A DNA stretch of 64,000 nt. Origin: Oscillatoria acuminata PCC 6304. GTDB taxonomy: Bacteria; Cyanobacteriota; Cyanobacteriia; Cyanobacteriales; Laspinemataceae. The notes under the pieces are model-generated. The model ran no database searches. It had not been told where the DNA came from and saw nothing but the letters and a program-made list of their open reading frames with translations. Shown piece by piece: positions 1-8,342 of this stretch; the first letter of the stretch is position 1, and the number at the start of each line of letters is the position of its first letter. The stretch is taken from positions 372,001 through 436,000 of the forward strand of contig NC_019693.1 in the NCBI RefSeq assembly GCF_000317105.1, given 5' to 3'. The translations under genes and the position numbers were made by a program.

Positions 1-2
1 GC

Positions 3-605
3 AAAACCCTGGTTGCCTATCACGAAGCGGGTCATGCTTTAGTCGGTGCCTTGATGCCGGATTATGACCCCGTGCAAAAAATCAGCATTATTCCTCGGGG
101 ACGTGCGGGGGGGTTAACCTGGTTTACCCTCAGTGAAGAACGCATGGATTCCGGTCTGTACAGCCGGTCCTATCTGCAAAATAAAATGGCAGTGGCCCTT
201 GGGGGTCGGATTGCGGAAGAAATTGTCTTCGGTGAGGAAGAAGTCACCACGGGTGCTTCCAGTGACTTGCAAGAGGTAGCACGACTCGCACGGCAGATGG
301 TCACTCGCTTTGGAATGAGCGATCGCCTGGGTCCGGTGGCCCTTGGTCGTCAGCAAGGCAATATGTTCCTGGGTCGCGATATCATGGCAGAACGTGATTT
401 CTCTGAAGAAACCGCCGCAGCGATTGATGATGAAGTTCGCAACCTGGTGGAACAAGCCTACGGACGCGCTAAAGAGGTGCTCGTTTCCAACCGTGAAGTG
501 TTGGATCAACTCTCTCAACTGCTGATTGAGAAGGAAACCGTTGATGCCGATGAATTGCAAGAGCTCTTAGCCAACAGCGATGTCAAGATGGCGGCGATCG
601 CCTAA
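3..605 (+). CDS. ftsH: ATP-dependent zinc metalloprotease FtsH, C-terminal part (5' end outside window)
   Basis: This is the M41 peptidase domain of FtsH, the membrane-anchored AAA protease that degrades damaged membrane proteins, including photosystem II D1 in cyanobacteria. The reading frame is open from base 3, and the zinc-binding HEAGH motif lies at bases 21-35. The TTGASSDLQ segment, which in the family carries the third (acidic) zinc ligand, and the FGMSDRLGPVALG segment follow. The AAA module and transmembrane helices must lie upstream of the window. The C terminus ends ELLANSDVKMAAIA, a normal length for a cyanobacterial FtsH. A strong intrinsic terminator lies about 70 bases downstream, so this is the end of the transcript. 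Which of the several cyanobacterial FtsH paralogues it is cannot be decided from this fragment. Confidence 0.97.
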   Translation, partial: KTLVAYHEAGHALVGALMPDYDPVQKISIIPRGRAGGLTWFTLSEERMDSGLYSRSYLQNKMAVALGGRIAEEIVFGEEEVTTGASSDLQEVARLARQMVTRFGMSDRLGPVALGRQQGNMFLGRDIMAERDFSEETAAAIDDEVRNLVEQAYGRAKEVLVSNREVLDQLSQLLIEKETVDADELQELLANSDVKMAAIA

Positions 606-672
606 TCGAGTATCGAGCAATCGAGGGTTGATGATGAATTAGAAACTCAACTCTGATTGAGCTTTTCCCATC

Positions 673-725
673 AAAAAAGTCGGGGAATTCCTGGAATCAC
701 CTCCAGAATTTCCCCGACTTTTTTT
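673..725 (+). terminator. intrinsic terminator of ftsH
   Basis: The two arms, AAGTCGGGGAA..CTGGA and TCCAG..TTTCCCCGACTT, enclose a 6-base loop, and the right arm runs into a T-rich tract. On the other strand the A-run of the left arm also gives a T-tract, so it could terminate transcription arriving from the small gene at 855-1082. Confidence 0.9.
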
Positions 726-854
726 ATTGGAGGTCTTTTAAATGGCTTTTCCCAGAGTTGTTGTGATGGTTACCGTTGAAAAAGCATCTGCGGATTCCCT
801 TAAAATCGTGATTTGATCCGGGGAAGAATCCATTCCATCTCCAGGCGATCGCGA

Positions 855-1082
855 TTAAGCGGTTTGCATCACCTTTTGAAGATGTTGGCGAATCTCTTTG
901 ACTTGATCCATTTCCGATTTCTTGAGCTTTTGCAACAGTTCCACGCAAGGCTGTGATCCGGCGGCTTGAGCATCTTCAATGTAAGTATCGTAAGCATTCA
1001 CTGCTTCACATTTATTTTGCATGACGGTCAGCAAATCGTACTCCAGATTAGGGACGCACTTTGTATTTCCGTTAGTAGACAT
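855..1082 (-). CDS. small conserved helical protein, function unknown (75 aa)
   Basis: The 75-residue product starts MSTNGNTKCVPN. It looks almost entirely helical, with acidic and basic residues spaced as in a short helical bundle (YDLLTVMQNKCEAVNAYDTYIEDAQ, then CVELLQKLKKSE). It has three cysteines (about residues 9, 25 and 46). The charge pattern recalls small ferritin-like bundles, but there is no recognisable ExxH metal-binding pair, so no metal function is claimed. The start is supported by GAGGAT about 7 bases upstream. It is convergent with ftsH and shares the terminator between them. It is probably a real gene with no assigned function. Confidence 0.7.
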   Translation of the reverse strand: MSTNGNTKCVPNLEYDLLTVMQNKCEAVNAYDTYIEDAQAAGSQPCVELLQKLKKSEMDQVKEIRQHLQKVMQTA

Positions 1083-1424
1083 AAATTGATCCTCTTGTCA
1101 TGTTTTCTAACACTTTAGTTTGGCTCCTGCTCCCCTGATGAGTCATCTACCCAAAAGAAGAAGCACCCCTAAGTCAAAAGGAAGGGGTCTTAGGTTACAG
1201 AATGAGAGTTCGAGTAGTGATCGCTACTGGAGAGTTCCGCAGAATCAACAACCAGTTGTCCAAATGGCACAGTCCTTTTCTTGTGGGGAGAGATTATCTC
1301 CCTAGAAGCAGAGTTATCCGAGGGTAGACGCTATTGAAAGTGACACCAGAGTGGGAGACGGCACAGTGTGGGTCTCGCTATTCTCCGTTATAGAAAGTCA
1401 ATCTAAAACGGAAGGAAGTCAATC
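1083..1424. other. intergenic region, no gene seen
   Basis: This divergent region lies between the 75-aa gene on the minus strand and the small secreted peptide on the plus strand. A 61-codon open frame at 1120-1305 has no ribosome-binding site and no protein-like composition. A short palindrome, GGGAGAgatTATCTCCC, sits near 1286-1302. It presumably holds both promoters, but none could be assigned. Confidence 0.5.
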
Positions 1425-1607
1425 ATGCGTTTATCCACCTCGGTCTTACTGTTCGGTCTGGTAGTTTCTACGGTTGCTGTGCAATTTTCTGGATTTGCTT
1501 CTGCTTCGCTGCAAGGGGTTGAGTCCGATCGCACCGCTGAAATTTTAATGTCCGATGATTCTCGCTGTGGTCTTCATGATGGCCGTCGCTGCGACGATCG
1601 CTCGTAG
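1425..1607 (+). CDS. small predicted secreted peptide (60 aa)
   Basis: The 60-residue product begins MRLSTSVLLFGLVVSTVAVQ, a textbook signal peptide (basic n-region, hydrophobic core) with a plausible AxA cleavage near FASA/SLQG. The predicted mature part is only about 33 residues, is charged, and has two cysteines (RCGLHDGRRCDDRS) that could form a disulfide. GGAAGGAAG lies 5-8 bases upstream of the ATG, which supports expression. No family was recognised. The weak point is that such a short frame could be a decayed gene. Confidence 0.5.
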   Translation: MRLSTSVLLFGLVVSTVAVQFSGFASASLQGVESDRTAEILMSDDSRCGLHDGRRCDDRS

Positions 1608-1805
1608 TCTGATTGTTATAGTCGAGATTTTGTCAATTTTAAGGCCCGATCGCCTGTTAAAAATTGATGTCCGGTCTATTTTAAGGGAAACTCTTGTTAT
1701 TTTAGGGGTCCGTCTGCCAAGGGGTGCAATACAGATTTTGGCCAGAACCTGAGAAGATGAGAAGATCAGATACAGAGTTAATCTCCCAGTTCAATTCAAT
1801 GCAGC

Positions 1806-4025
1806 TTACCGAATTCCCCAGATCCGAATGGTGCGATCGCCACTGCCGGAAGCGAGTCTATCCCCATCGGGACTGAACACAATCGATTCAACCCATCGGG
1901 AATGTCCGGATAAAGTTTCTACCAATTCTCCACTGGCTAAATTCCAGAGTTTAATTCGACCCGTTAAAGTGCCTCCCGCAATCGTGTTGCCATCGGGACT
2001 AAATGCGACAGAAAACATCGTCCCGGCATGACCCGAGAATGAGCTAATTTCTTGACCTTTACTCAAATCCCATAATTTAATCGTATTGTCTGCACTACCG
2101 GAGGCCAGCATTTGGCCATTGGGACTAAACGCCACAGAAAATACGGTTCCTACATGGCCAGAGAGTTGCCGGTTTTCGGTTTGTGCTAATCCGGATTCCG
2201 TGGGTTGATTGGCAACTGTCCATAATTTAATTGAACCATCCTGAGAAGCACTGGCTAGAGTTTGACCATCGGGACTGAACACCACAGAAAAGACAGTTCC
2301 TAAATGACCCGAAAACGTTCCAATAAAGTCTCCTGAGTCCAAATTCCACAGTTGAATATTCCCCTCTTCCGAACCACTGGCTAACAGTTGACTATCGGGA
2401 CTAATCGCAATGGAAGAAATTCCGAAAGATGCCCCGGCAATGGTATAGAGTAATTCTCCCGTGGCGAGATTCCAAATTTTAATCGTTCCCCCATATCCAT
2501 TGCTACTACTGACTAGGAGCGTTCCATTGGGGGCGATCGCCACCGATGAAACCATTTCTCCGGCATCAGAATGGTCGGTTAAGGTGCGAATTAAAGTGCC
2601 GGTTTCTAAGTTCCAAATTTTAATCGTGCCATCAAAACTACCCGAGGCGATCGCCATTCCATCAGGACTCACCGCCACCGATCGCACGTCTTGGGAATGT
2701 CCCGTTAAAGTATTTGACAACTTGATATCATTAACCGCAATTGTTTGGGATAACTGTCGGTTGCCGGACGATGAAGCTGGCAATATTTTCCCTTGATCTG
2801 CCTTAACTGGGGGAGAATTATCCCGGGAATTAACAGCAGCGACAGCAGTTTCTCCCGCATTCTCTGGAACAGGCGAAACCTCCTGAGTCACCTCCAAGGC
2901 GGATTGTTCTGCCACAGCCCCCGCATTCCCTAACCTAGAGAATCCAAACTGATACACATTCACCTGAGTGACGGCAACCACCCCAAACAGGACCACCCCG
3001 CCCCCTAGGACCAATTGCATTTTCCACTGTGCCAGCTTATCTAACAGTCGGTGGGGGGGATTCAACACCATAAACCGGCCCCGGGATTTCCCCCTAGAAT
3101 GCAATATTAAATCCAGTTCCGCTAACCGTTGCAAAATCACCTCGGTAGTTTGGGGGCGTTTTCCTGGTAACCGGGCCATCAATTCATCGATAAAATCGGC
3201 TAATTTCGGGGAAATATGCGGGGCCGCCTGTCGCCAGCGCAATTCATCATTGAGGGGGTCATAAAAATCCAGGGGATGTTTCCCGGTGAGTAACTGCACA
3301 AATGTCCGTCCCAACCCAAAGAAATCTGACTGGGGAACGGGTTTGCCATTTTCCTGTTCCGGCGGTGCATAGCCTTTAGAAGAAATCACCGTTCCCTGTT
3401 GTCCCACGGCCATTTTTGCCAGATAGGTTCCGCTGACTTCCCGGGCGGAACCAAAGTCAATTAAAGTTAATTGTTCAGTCCCGAACGCTTTGATTTGCGT
3501 GGGGTCGCGCAGCATAATATTGGCCGGTTTAATATCGCGATGAAAATACTGCTGATTGTGAACTTGATGTAAGATTTCGGTAAGCTGTAATAACCATCCA
3601 ACTGCCTGTTGTTGGGTGATGGGTTCATGGTTACGAGTGGCTAACCACTCCTCCAAATTCTCCCCCTGAATTTTTTCCATGACTAGGCAATGGACGGGGG
3701 TTTTGCTATATCGAGGGCTAAAGGTAAAATAACCTCCCGGTTCCACCGCTGGAATGCCGGGGTGTCTGAGGCGTTGTAAAACTGCTGCTTCTTGTTTAAA
3801 TAAGGTAATGGCTTTGGGATTTTGTTCCGTGAGGACTTTCAAAACCTTGGGAAACCCGCGATCGTCTACTTCAAAGGTTTGTCCAAACCCGCCGGTTCCC
3901 AGGAGTTTCACGATGCGATAGCGTCCTGCCACAACAAGTTCCGAACCGCATTGACGACAAATGCGATTTTTGGCATTTAAGGGGTCTGCGGGTCTGGGAC
4001 AGGAGGGGTTGATACAGTAGCTCAT
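1806..4025 (-). CDS. Ser/Thr protein kinase with N-terminal zinc finger, one TM helix and seven WD40 repeats
   Basis: This 739-residue Hanks-type kinase has an architecture common in filamentous cyanobacteria. Residues 4-26 hold two CxxxxC/CxxC pairs (C4, C9, C23, C26), a zinc-ribbon-like knuckle. The kinase domain spans about 34-310: the glycine loop GTGGFG at 43-48, the catalytic lysine in VLKVL (K63), HRDIKPANIM at 162-171, DFG at 190-192 and the APPE motif near 220-223. A single hydrophobic helix (about 337-354) follows, then a Ser/Ala/Glu-rich linker. Seven WD40 repeats (about 430-739) should close a seven-blade propeller on the far side of the membrane. The propeller probably senses or scaffolds a ligand, but its partner is unknown. 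All catalytic residues appear intact. The gene stands alone and is divergent from eda. Confidence 0.95.
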   Translation of the reverse strand: MSYCINPSCPRPADPLNAKNRICRQCGSELVVAGRYRIVKLLGTGGFGQTFEVDDRGFPKVLKVLTEQNPKAITLFKQEAAVLQRLRHPGIPAVEPGGYFTFSPRYSKTPVHCLVMEKIQGENLEEWLATRNHEPITQQQAVGWLLQLTEILHQVHNQQYFHRDIKPANIMLRDPTQIKAFGTEQLTLIDFGSAREVSGTYLAKMAVGQQGTVISSKGYAPPEQENGKPVPQSDFFGLGRTFVQLLTGKHPLDFYDPLNDELRWRQAAPHISPKLADFIDELMARLPGKRPQTTEVILQRLAELDLILHSRGKSRGRFMVLNPPHRLLDKLAQWKMQLVLGGGVVLFGVVAVTQVNVYQFGFSRLGNAGAVAEQSALEVTQEVSPVPENAGETAVAAVNSRDNSPPVKADQGKILPASSSGNRQLSQTIAVNDIKLSNTLTGHSQDVRSVAVSPDGMAIASGSFDGTIKIWNLETGTLIRTLTDHSDAGEMVSSVAIAPNGTLLVSSSNGYGGTIKIWNLATGELLYTIAGASFGISSIAISPDSQLLASGSEEGNIQLWNLDSGDFIGTFSGHLGTVFSVVFSPDGQTLASASQDGSIKLWTVANQPTESGLAQTENRQLSGHVGTVFSVAFSPNGQMLASGSADNTIKLWDLSKGQEISSFSGHAGTMFSVAFSPDGNTIAGGTLTGRIKLWNLASGELVETLSGHSRWVESIVFSPDGDRLASGSGDRTIRIWGIR

Positions 4026-4458
4026 GGATGGCTACGGGCTTGCAATATCCCGGCGATAATAGGCTGGTCAGGGATGCCTGGACTGTTTAATATTAGACTT
4101 AATTTTAAGGTGTTCATATCCTCCATCTGAATTAATTGAGCGGGAATCTTGACAACGGAGGGTAGAGGTGGCGGTTTTGAGCCTGGGTTAACTGAGGTAT
4201 TGCTACAGTAGCGGGAAGAGTGATCGGGGTTTTGGAGAAAATTTAGGCAATTAGGACCCAATCCAGGGGAGAAAGCCCTTTTCTAATACTGTATGTCCAA
4301 TCCTCCACGGATGCCATGATGAGGAGTGGCAATTGGGTTAAGTTTTACAGGGGGATGGAGCATTTGACTTGCAAGAATCACAGGTGGAGGGACAGAATGA
4401 TTCAGAGATCCACGCTTCTGACCCTTCCAATGGGGCAAGATTGTAGAAATGTAAACGG
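4026..4458. other. divergent intergenic region between kinase and eda
   Basis: About 430 bases lie between two divergent genes. A 79-codon TTG-initiated frame (4022-4261, minus) overlaps the kinase start by ATGA but has low-complexity, un-protein-like sequence. No clear promoter or hairpin could be assigned. Confidence 0.4.
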
Positions 4459-5130
4459 ATGATGTCTGAAAAGTCCTGGTTAAAATTGTTACAACAATAC
4501 CGCGCGATCGCGGTGATTCGTGCTGCGACCTTTGAATTGGGGTATGAAATGGCCCTGGCTGTTGCTAGAGGCGGGATTCACCTGATTGAAATTACTTGGA
4601 ATAGCGATCGCGCCGAGGAGCTGATTGATATCCTGCGATCGGATTTACCCTACTGTACGATTGGGACGGGTACTCTGTTAAATCAGGGAGATCTCCATCG
4701 GGCGATCGCTGCCGGTGCTCAATTTCTGTTTACCCCCCATACTGAACCGGCCCTGATTCAAATCGCTGCGGCGTCTGGAATCCCCATTATTCCTGGGGCA
4801 CTTTCTCCTACGGAAATCGTCACCGCTTGGCACGCTGGGGCCAATTGCGTTAAAGTCTTTCCCATCTCAGCAGTCGGTGGCCCTCACTATATCCACAGTC
4901 TCCACGGCCCCCTCGGTCACATTCCCTTAATTCCCACCGGCGGGGTCAATCTCCAGAATGCCGTCTATTTTCTCAAAGCAGGGGCGATCGCCGTCGGACT
5001 CTCCGGGGATTTATTTCCCAAAAAGCTGATCGCTGCACAAGATTGGGATGGCATCTCGGACCAAGCCCGAATCTTGACCTTTTCTATCCAAAACTTTAAT
5101 AATAATGAGATAACCCCCTCCGGAAATTAA
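4459..5130 (+). CDS. eda: bifunctional KDPG/KHG aldolase
   Basis: This 223-residue class I aldolase cleaves 2-keto-3-deoxy-6-phosphogluconate to pyruvate and glyceraldehyde-3-phosphate, the last step of the Entner-Doudoroff pathway, which operates in cyanobacteria. The family signatures are present: IEITW with the catalytic Glu at about residue 44, the GTGTLLN phosphate-binding strand, PGALSPTE, and the Schiff-base lysine in NCVKVFP (K132). The TGGVN loop near the C terminus also binds phosphate. Two in-frame ATGs lie together at 4459 and 4462, without a strong Shine-Dalgarno sequence. No other Entner-Doudoroff gene lies next to it, so it is probably transcribed alone. Length and motifs match the family well. 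Confidence 0.95.
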   Translation: MMSEKSWLKLLQQYRAIAVIRAATFELGYEMALAVARGGIHLIEITWNSDRAEELIDILRSDLPYCTIGTGTLLNQGDLHRAIAAGAQFLFTPHTEPALIQIAAASGIPIIPGALSPTEIVTAWHAGANCVKVFPISAVGGPHYIHSLHGPLGHIPLIPTGGVNLQNAVYFLKAGAIAVGLSGDLFPKKLIAAQDWDGISDQARILTFSIQNFNNNEITPSGN

Positions 5131-5240
5131 CCCATTCGGGATTGTAGCTAACTCCCAAATAACAGTCCAAATCCCCCAACTTCCCCTTTTCTTAACACAA
5201 AATGCCGTTTTCAACAAGTCTGTAGGAGATATAAATTGTC

Positions 5241-5756
5241 ATGAAAACAAAAATTAGCTCCATCCGTCTGCATCCCGTTCGTTTATTGGGTGCAATTAGT
5301 GCCTTAACCCTCTGTGCTTTCTGTGGGTTTTCTCAACCCCTAGTTGCTCAAGCAGTAGAACATGACCGCATTGCCCGAATGATGCTCGATTTGCAATCCT
5401 CCCCGGACCGCTGGATTCAAATTGACCTCACCGAACAAAAATTAATGGCATGGGAAGGTAATAAAGTCGTCTATGCGGTCAGTGTTTCTACAGGGAAAGA
5501 AGGACATTTGACTCCTCCAGGTACTTTTGCCGTTCAAACCAAGTATGAAGTCACCCGGATGCAAGGGGACACCTACGATGTTCCTGACGTTCCGTTTACC
5601 ATGTACTATTACGGCGGTTATGCCATTCATGGTACCTATTGGCATGACAATTTTGGCACGCCCATGAGTCACGGTTGTACCAATGTTGCAGTCAATCACG
5701 CTGAATGGTTATTTAATTGGGCCGAAGTGGGAACCCCGATTGTGGTTCATTATTAA
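5241..5756 (+). CDS. L,D-transpeptidase (YkuD domain), exported
   Basis: The 171-residue periplasmic enzyme is predicted to make or remodel 3-3 cross-links in peptidoglycan, or to anchor envelope proteins to it. An N-terminal signal peptide covers about residues 1-37 (hydrophobic stretch LLGAISALTLCAFCG, AQA before the cleavage site). The YkuD domain contains IHGTYWHDNFGTPMSHGCTN, with the conserved His at about 130, the SHGC motif at 143-146 and catalytic Cys146. An upstream AGGAG supports the ATG at 5241. It has no LysM or peptidoglycan-binding domain, so it is a minimal member of the family. A dispersed inverted repeat follows the stop codon. Confidence 0.93.
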   Translation: MKTKISSIRLHPVRLLGAISALTLCAFCGFSQPLVAQAVEHDRIARMMLDLQSSPDRWIQIDLTEQKLMAWEGNKVVYAVSVSTGKEGHLTPPGTFAVQTKYEVTRMQGDTYDVPDVPFTMYYYGGYAIHGTYWHDNFGTPMSHGCTNVAVNHAEWLFNWAEVGTPIVVHY

Positions 5757-5784
5757 GAGAAGATTTATCTCTCATTCATCCGGA

Positions 5785-5852
5785 AACGACTGAAGTCGTT
5801 ACTACAAACTAAGAAAATCCTTCTTTAGTTCTTAGTAACGACTTCATTCGTT
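5785..5852. repeat. dispersed inverted repeat (AACGA..GAAGTCGTTACT type)
   Basis: Bases 5785-5803 and 5834-5852 are reverse complements at 18 of 19 positions, with a 30-base spacer. This REP/MITE-like palindrome lies between two convergent genes and could act as a bidirectional terminator. It is followed at about 5931 by the phrase CTCATGAGTTTGGGAACTGCT, which recurs with small changes near 60298. Confidence 0.75.
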
Positions 5853-5959
5853 CTTTAGAGAGTAAGCTGCTTGCTGTGCGGCGTAGCTTGTCCCTCAGAT
5901 CTATCAACCTACTCCTGAGCGAGATCTGGACCTCATGAGTTTGGGAACTGCTCTATTAT

Positions 5960-7552
5960 TTAACTCAATTGAACGACTGCTTGATCCTCCACCAGGATTT
6001 GATTGGTGAATAAATCTTCCACCGTAATTCGCAAAAAGCGCTGTTCATCCACTTGAAATAACACCTTGACCCGATCGCTCCCGGGATGTCCCGGAGGATT
6101 GAGTTTGGCAATACTTCTGGCCCCCTCTTTATCATTCAGGGGTTGCACGGCTATTTTGCCGGTTTCCAAGCGCTTGGTGACGAGGCGATCGCCATCAAAA
6201 TAGACCTCGGTTCCTCCTGTATCTGCTCCTAATTCTCCAATAATTAACTCAATACTCGGCTGATTCTCCAAGGATGCACCAAGCATTAATTCCACAGGTT
6301 CACTCATAGGATAGGGTTGTCCTTCTCGAACTAAAGGATGCCAATTGTGACATTGATTGCGCCGGTCCCAGTAGCGAATACCATAACTGTGATAGAGGAA
6401 ATCTTTAATTTCTATGCCTTGACTTAGTTGCAGGGCACCTTGAGCAACCGCTTCAAACGGGCGATCGCACCGAATCTTCGTCTCATCAAAATATTGCTTG
6501 ACCCAATTCTGAACCGCCGGAATCAGTGCCGTTCCCCCCACCAATAACACCGCATCAATATCAGCAAAATCCAATCCCTGACGCCGTGCTTGTTGACTCA
6601 CCTGATTCATGGCATCATCCAAAGACTCAAAAAACTGATGACTTGCCAGAATTTCCTCAAAACCACTGCGGTCTAATTCTAAGGAATAGGTCTCCAAGGT
6701 TTCATCATTAAAATAAACCTCTTTCCCTTGTTTTTGTAAAGAGAGTTGAATTTTCAAGCGTTCCGCCAAGCGTGTTGTTAGGGGTGTTTTGGCCATACCT
6801 TGAGTTTCGGCAAAATAATCCACTAACCAATTATCCAAATCCGTGCCGCCTAAGTTCTTCCCCGCTTTGGCTAAAACCCTAGCAGTTTTGACTTTCTGTC
6901 CGGAACTTTCTGCAAATAGTTTATCCCCCCATTTAAGGAGAAATCCCAGGGGTTGTTTCCCGGCAGTTTTATCCAGTTGGACTAAGGATAAATCCAGGGT
7001 TCCCCCTCCAAAGTCTACAACCAGCAAGTTTTCGCCATCGGTGAGTCCATATCCCAAGGCAGCAGCAGTGGGTTCATCGATGATTCGGACTTGTTCGACT
7101 TGCAGGGATTGGCAGACTTGTCCCAACCAGTGGCGATAGGCTTCAAAGCTATCCACGGGAACGGTTAGGATTAAGGAGTCTACGGGAAGAGGGATTTGAC
7201 GCAGGGAGTTAACAAGTCCGGTGAGGAACCATTCTCCAACTTTTTCAAAGGTGACGATTTCGCCATCGAGTTCCGGGAGGAACCCCTGGATATCGGTGCC
7301 GATGCCGCGTTTAAAGCTGCGGAAGAATCGGGGGTCCGTTTTGAGGTCCAGGCCCTTGTCCCGGACTTGTTGCGCGATCGCCACTTGTTGTTTTGTGGCA
7401 TTCTCGACGTACAGCAAACTGGGAATTAAGGGTGGATTTTGACCCAACTGCCAGGATAATCCAGGCAGTTTCAGGGTTTCCGGTTGCTGGGTTGCACTAT
7501 TCCAGCGCGAGATGACCGTGTTACTTGTTCCAAAATCAATTGCGATCGCCAT
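5960..7552 (-). CDS. Hsp70-family (DnaK-like) ATPase with short C-terminal domain
   Basis: This 530-residue protein has an actin/Hsp70-type ATPase fold. Phosphate-1 loop DFGTSNT sits at residues 6-12, the connect motif IIDEPTAAALGYG near 157-169, phosphate-2 VVDFGGGTLDLS near 178-189, and the adenosine motif LLVGGTALIP near 340. The C-terminal region after about residue 385 is much shorter than in DnaK and lacks the helical lid, so this is one of the divergent Hsp70-like proteins common in cyanobacteria and not the housekeeping chaperone. No DnaJ or GrpE gene lies nearby. The ATG at 7552 gives MAIAIDFGTSN, the expected family N terminus. Its substrate is unknown. Confidence 0.9.
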   Translation of the reverse strand: MAIAIDFGTSNTVISRWNSATQQPETLKLPGLSWQLGQNPPLIPSLLYVENATKQQVAIAQQVRDKGLDLKTDPRFFRSFKRGIGTDIQGFLPELDGEIVTFEKVGEWFLTGLVNSLRQIPLPVDSLILTVPVDSFEAYRHWLGQVCQSLQVEQVRIIDEPTAAALGYGLTDGENLLVVDFGGGTLDLSLVQLDKTAGKQPLGFLLKWGDKLFAESSGQKVKTARVLAKAGKNLGGTDLDNWLVDYFAETQGMAKTPLTTRLAERLKIQLSLQKQGKEVYFNDETLETYSLELDRSGFEEILASHQFFESLDDAMNQVSQQARRQGLDFADIDAVLLVGGTALIPAVQNWVKQYFDETKIRCDRPFEAVAQGALQLSQGIEIKDFLYHSYGIRYWDRRNQCHNWHPLVREGQPYPMSEPVELMLGASLENQPSIELIIGELGADTGGTEVYFDGDRLVTKRLETGKIAVQPLNDKEGARSIAKLNPPGHPGSDRVKVLFQVDEQRFLRITVEDLFTNQILVEDQAVVQLS

Positions 7553-8342
7553 TGGGCTATAGGTTTCAGGGACAGTTAGGAATGCTTTAGCTAATATCCT
7601 ATCGAACCACAGGAGAAGGTGATTCTTTCCCCGAGTTGAGATGGGGTTGATTCCCTAGGGAGTCAGAGTCAGTCATGGAGTCTCAACAATCCTTAATCAT
7701 TTATCCCCCATCAGCGATCAAGGATCTGAAAATCTGAACCCGTTCTTTAGAGTATGGATCAGTTTAGGGCATAAACCCGGGCTTTGGGAAAAAATGATTC
7801 CGGAGGTCTACAATCAGGGGCATCCCACCTCGGATTTTATGGGGAACCCTGACTGTCACGAGGTTTTAGTAGAGAGAAACAAAAAAACTCTCTCCAAAAT
7901 TGTTAAAAGATAATGCGAATTGTAAACTATCCTGAATGCTTGGGATGTTGTCCCCCATTTTGGGCAATAATAATAGAGAGTGTAAATGTGGGTTAAATCT
8001 GGAAACTAAGGCGGATTGAGTTGACATTCCCTCCCTAATTAGACGAGGGTTTTATAGTCGCCTTACCGCTGTAAAATGAGGGGTCTGAAATCGAGTCATG
8101 ATCGGCAGTCAAATCATGAAACCTAAAGCAGGATGGGTGACCGAAGGATTCAGGCTTCATGAGGGCTTGGTTTTAAGCCGATCATGACTTGATGCCGGGG
8201 ATGTAGCTGCACTTCACTCGAATCAGCACAGATCTAAACGTATTTGGCTACGGCATTTTCACTTTTTATGTAAACCCAAAAATGACTAAAAAATTGAATT
8301 TAAGTCATTATTTGTTGTATTAAAAAAGGAAAAGCACAGACT
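7553..8342. other. divergent intergenic region holding a structured leader
   Basis: This 790-base region lies between hsp70-like (minus) and the chemoreceptor (plus). No coding frame was recognised. Its 3' third folds into the hairpins listed separately; the rest (7553-8089) shows no strong structure. Confidence 0.6.
8090..8256 (+). ncRNA. candidate structured 5' leader / cis-regulatory RNA upstream of the chemoreceptor
   Basis: Bases 8090-8106 and 8177-8193 pair over 17 positions (16 Watson-Crick plus one G-T). Inside, 8114-8124 pairs with 8152-8162 (10 of 11). The right arm then abuts a second hairpin: ATGCCG (8192-8197) plus GTAGC (8203-8207) pair with GCTACGGCAT (8247-8256), followed directly by TTTCACTTTTT. 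This is an aptamer-like nested stem followed by a terminator-like hairpin, sharing two bases. The chemoreceptor ATG is at 8343. It matches no RNA family I recognise. It may instead be a transposed palindrome. Confidence 0.5.

Noticed and set aside
1120-1305. 61-codon plus-strand frame in the 1083-1424 gap
   Set aside because: Ser/Arg-rich random-looking translation without ribosome-binding site.
4022-4261. 79-codon frame overlapping the kinase start by ATGA
   Set aside because: TTG start without ribosome-binding site, Ser/Pro-rich sequence, no family; overlap probably chance.
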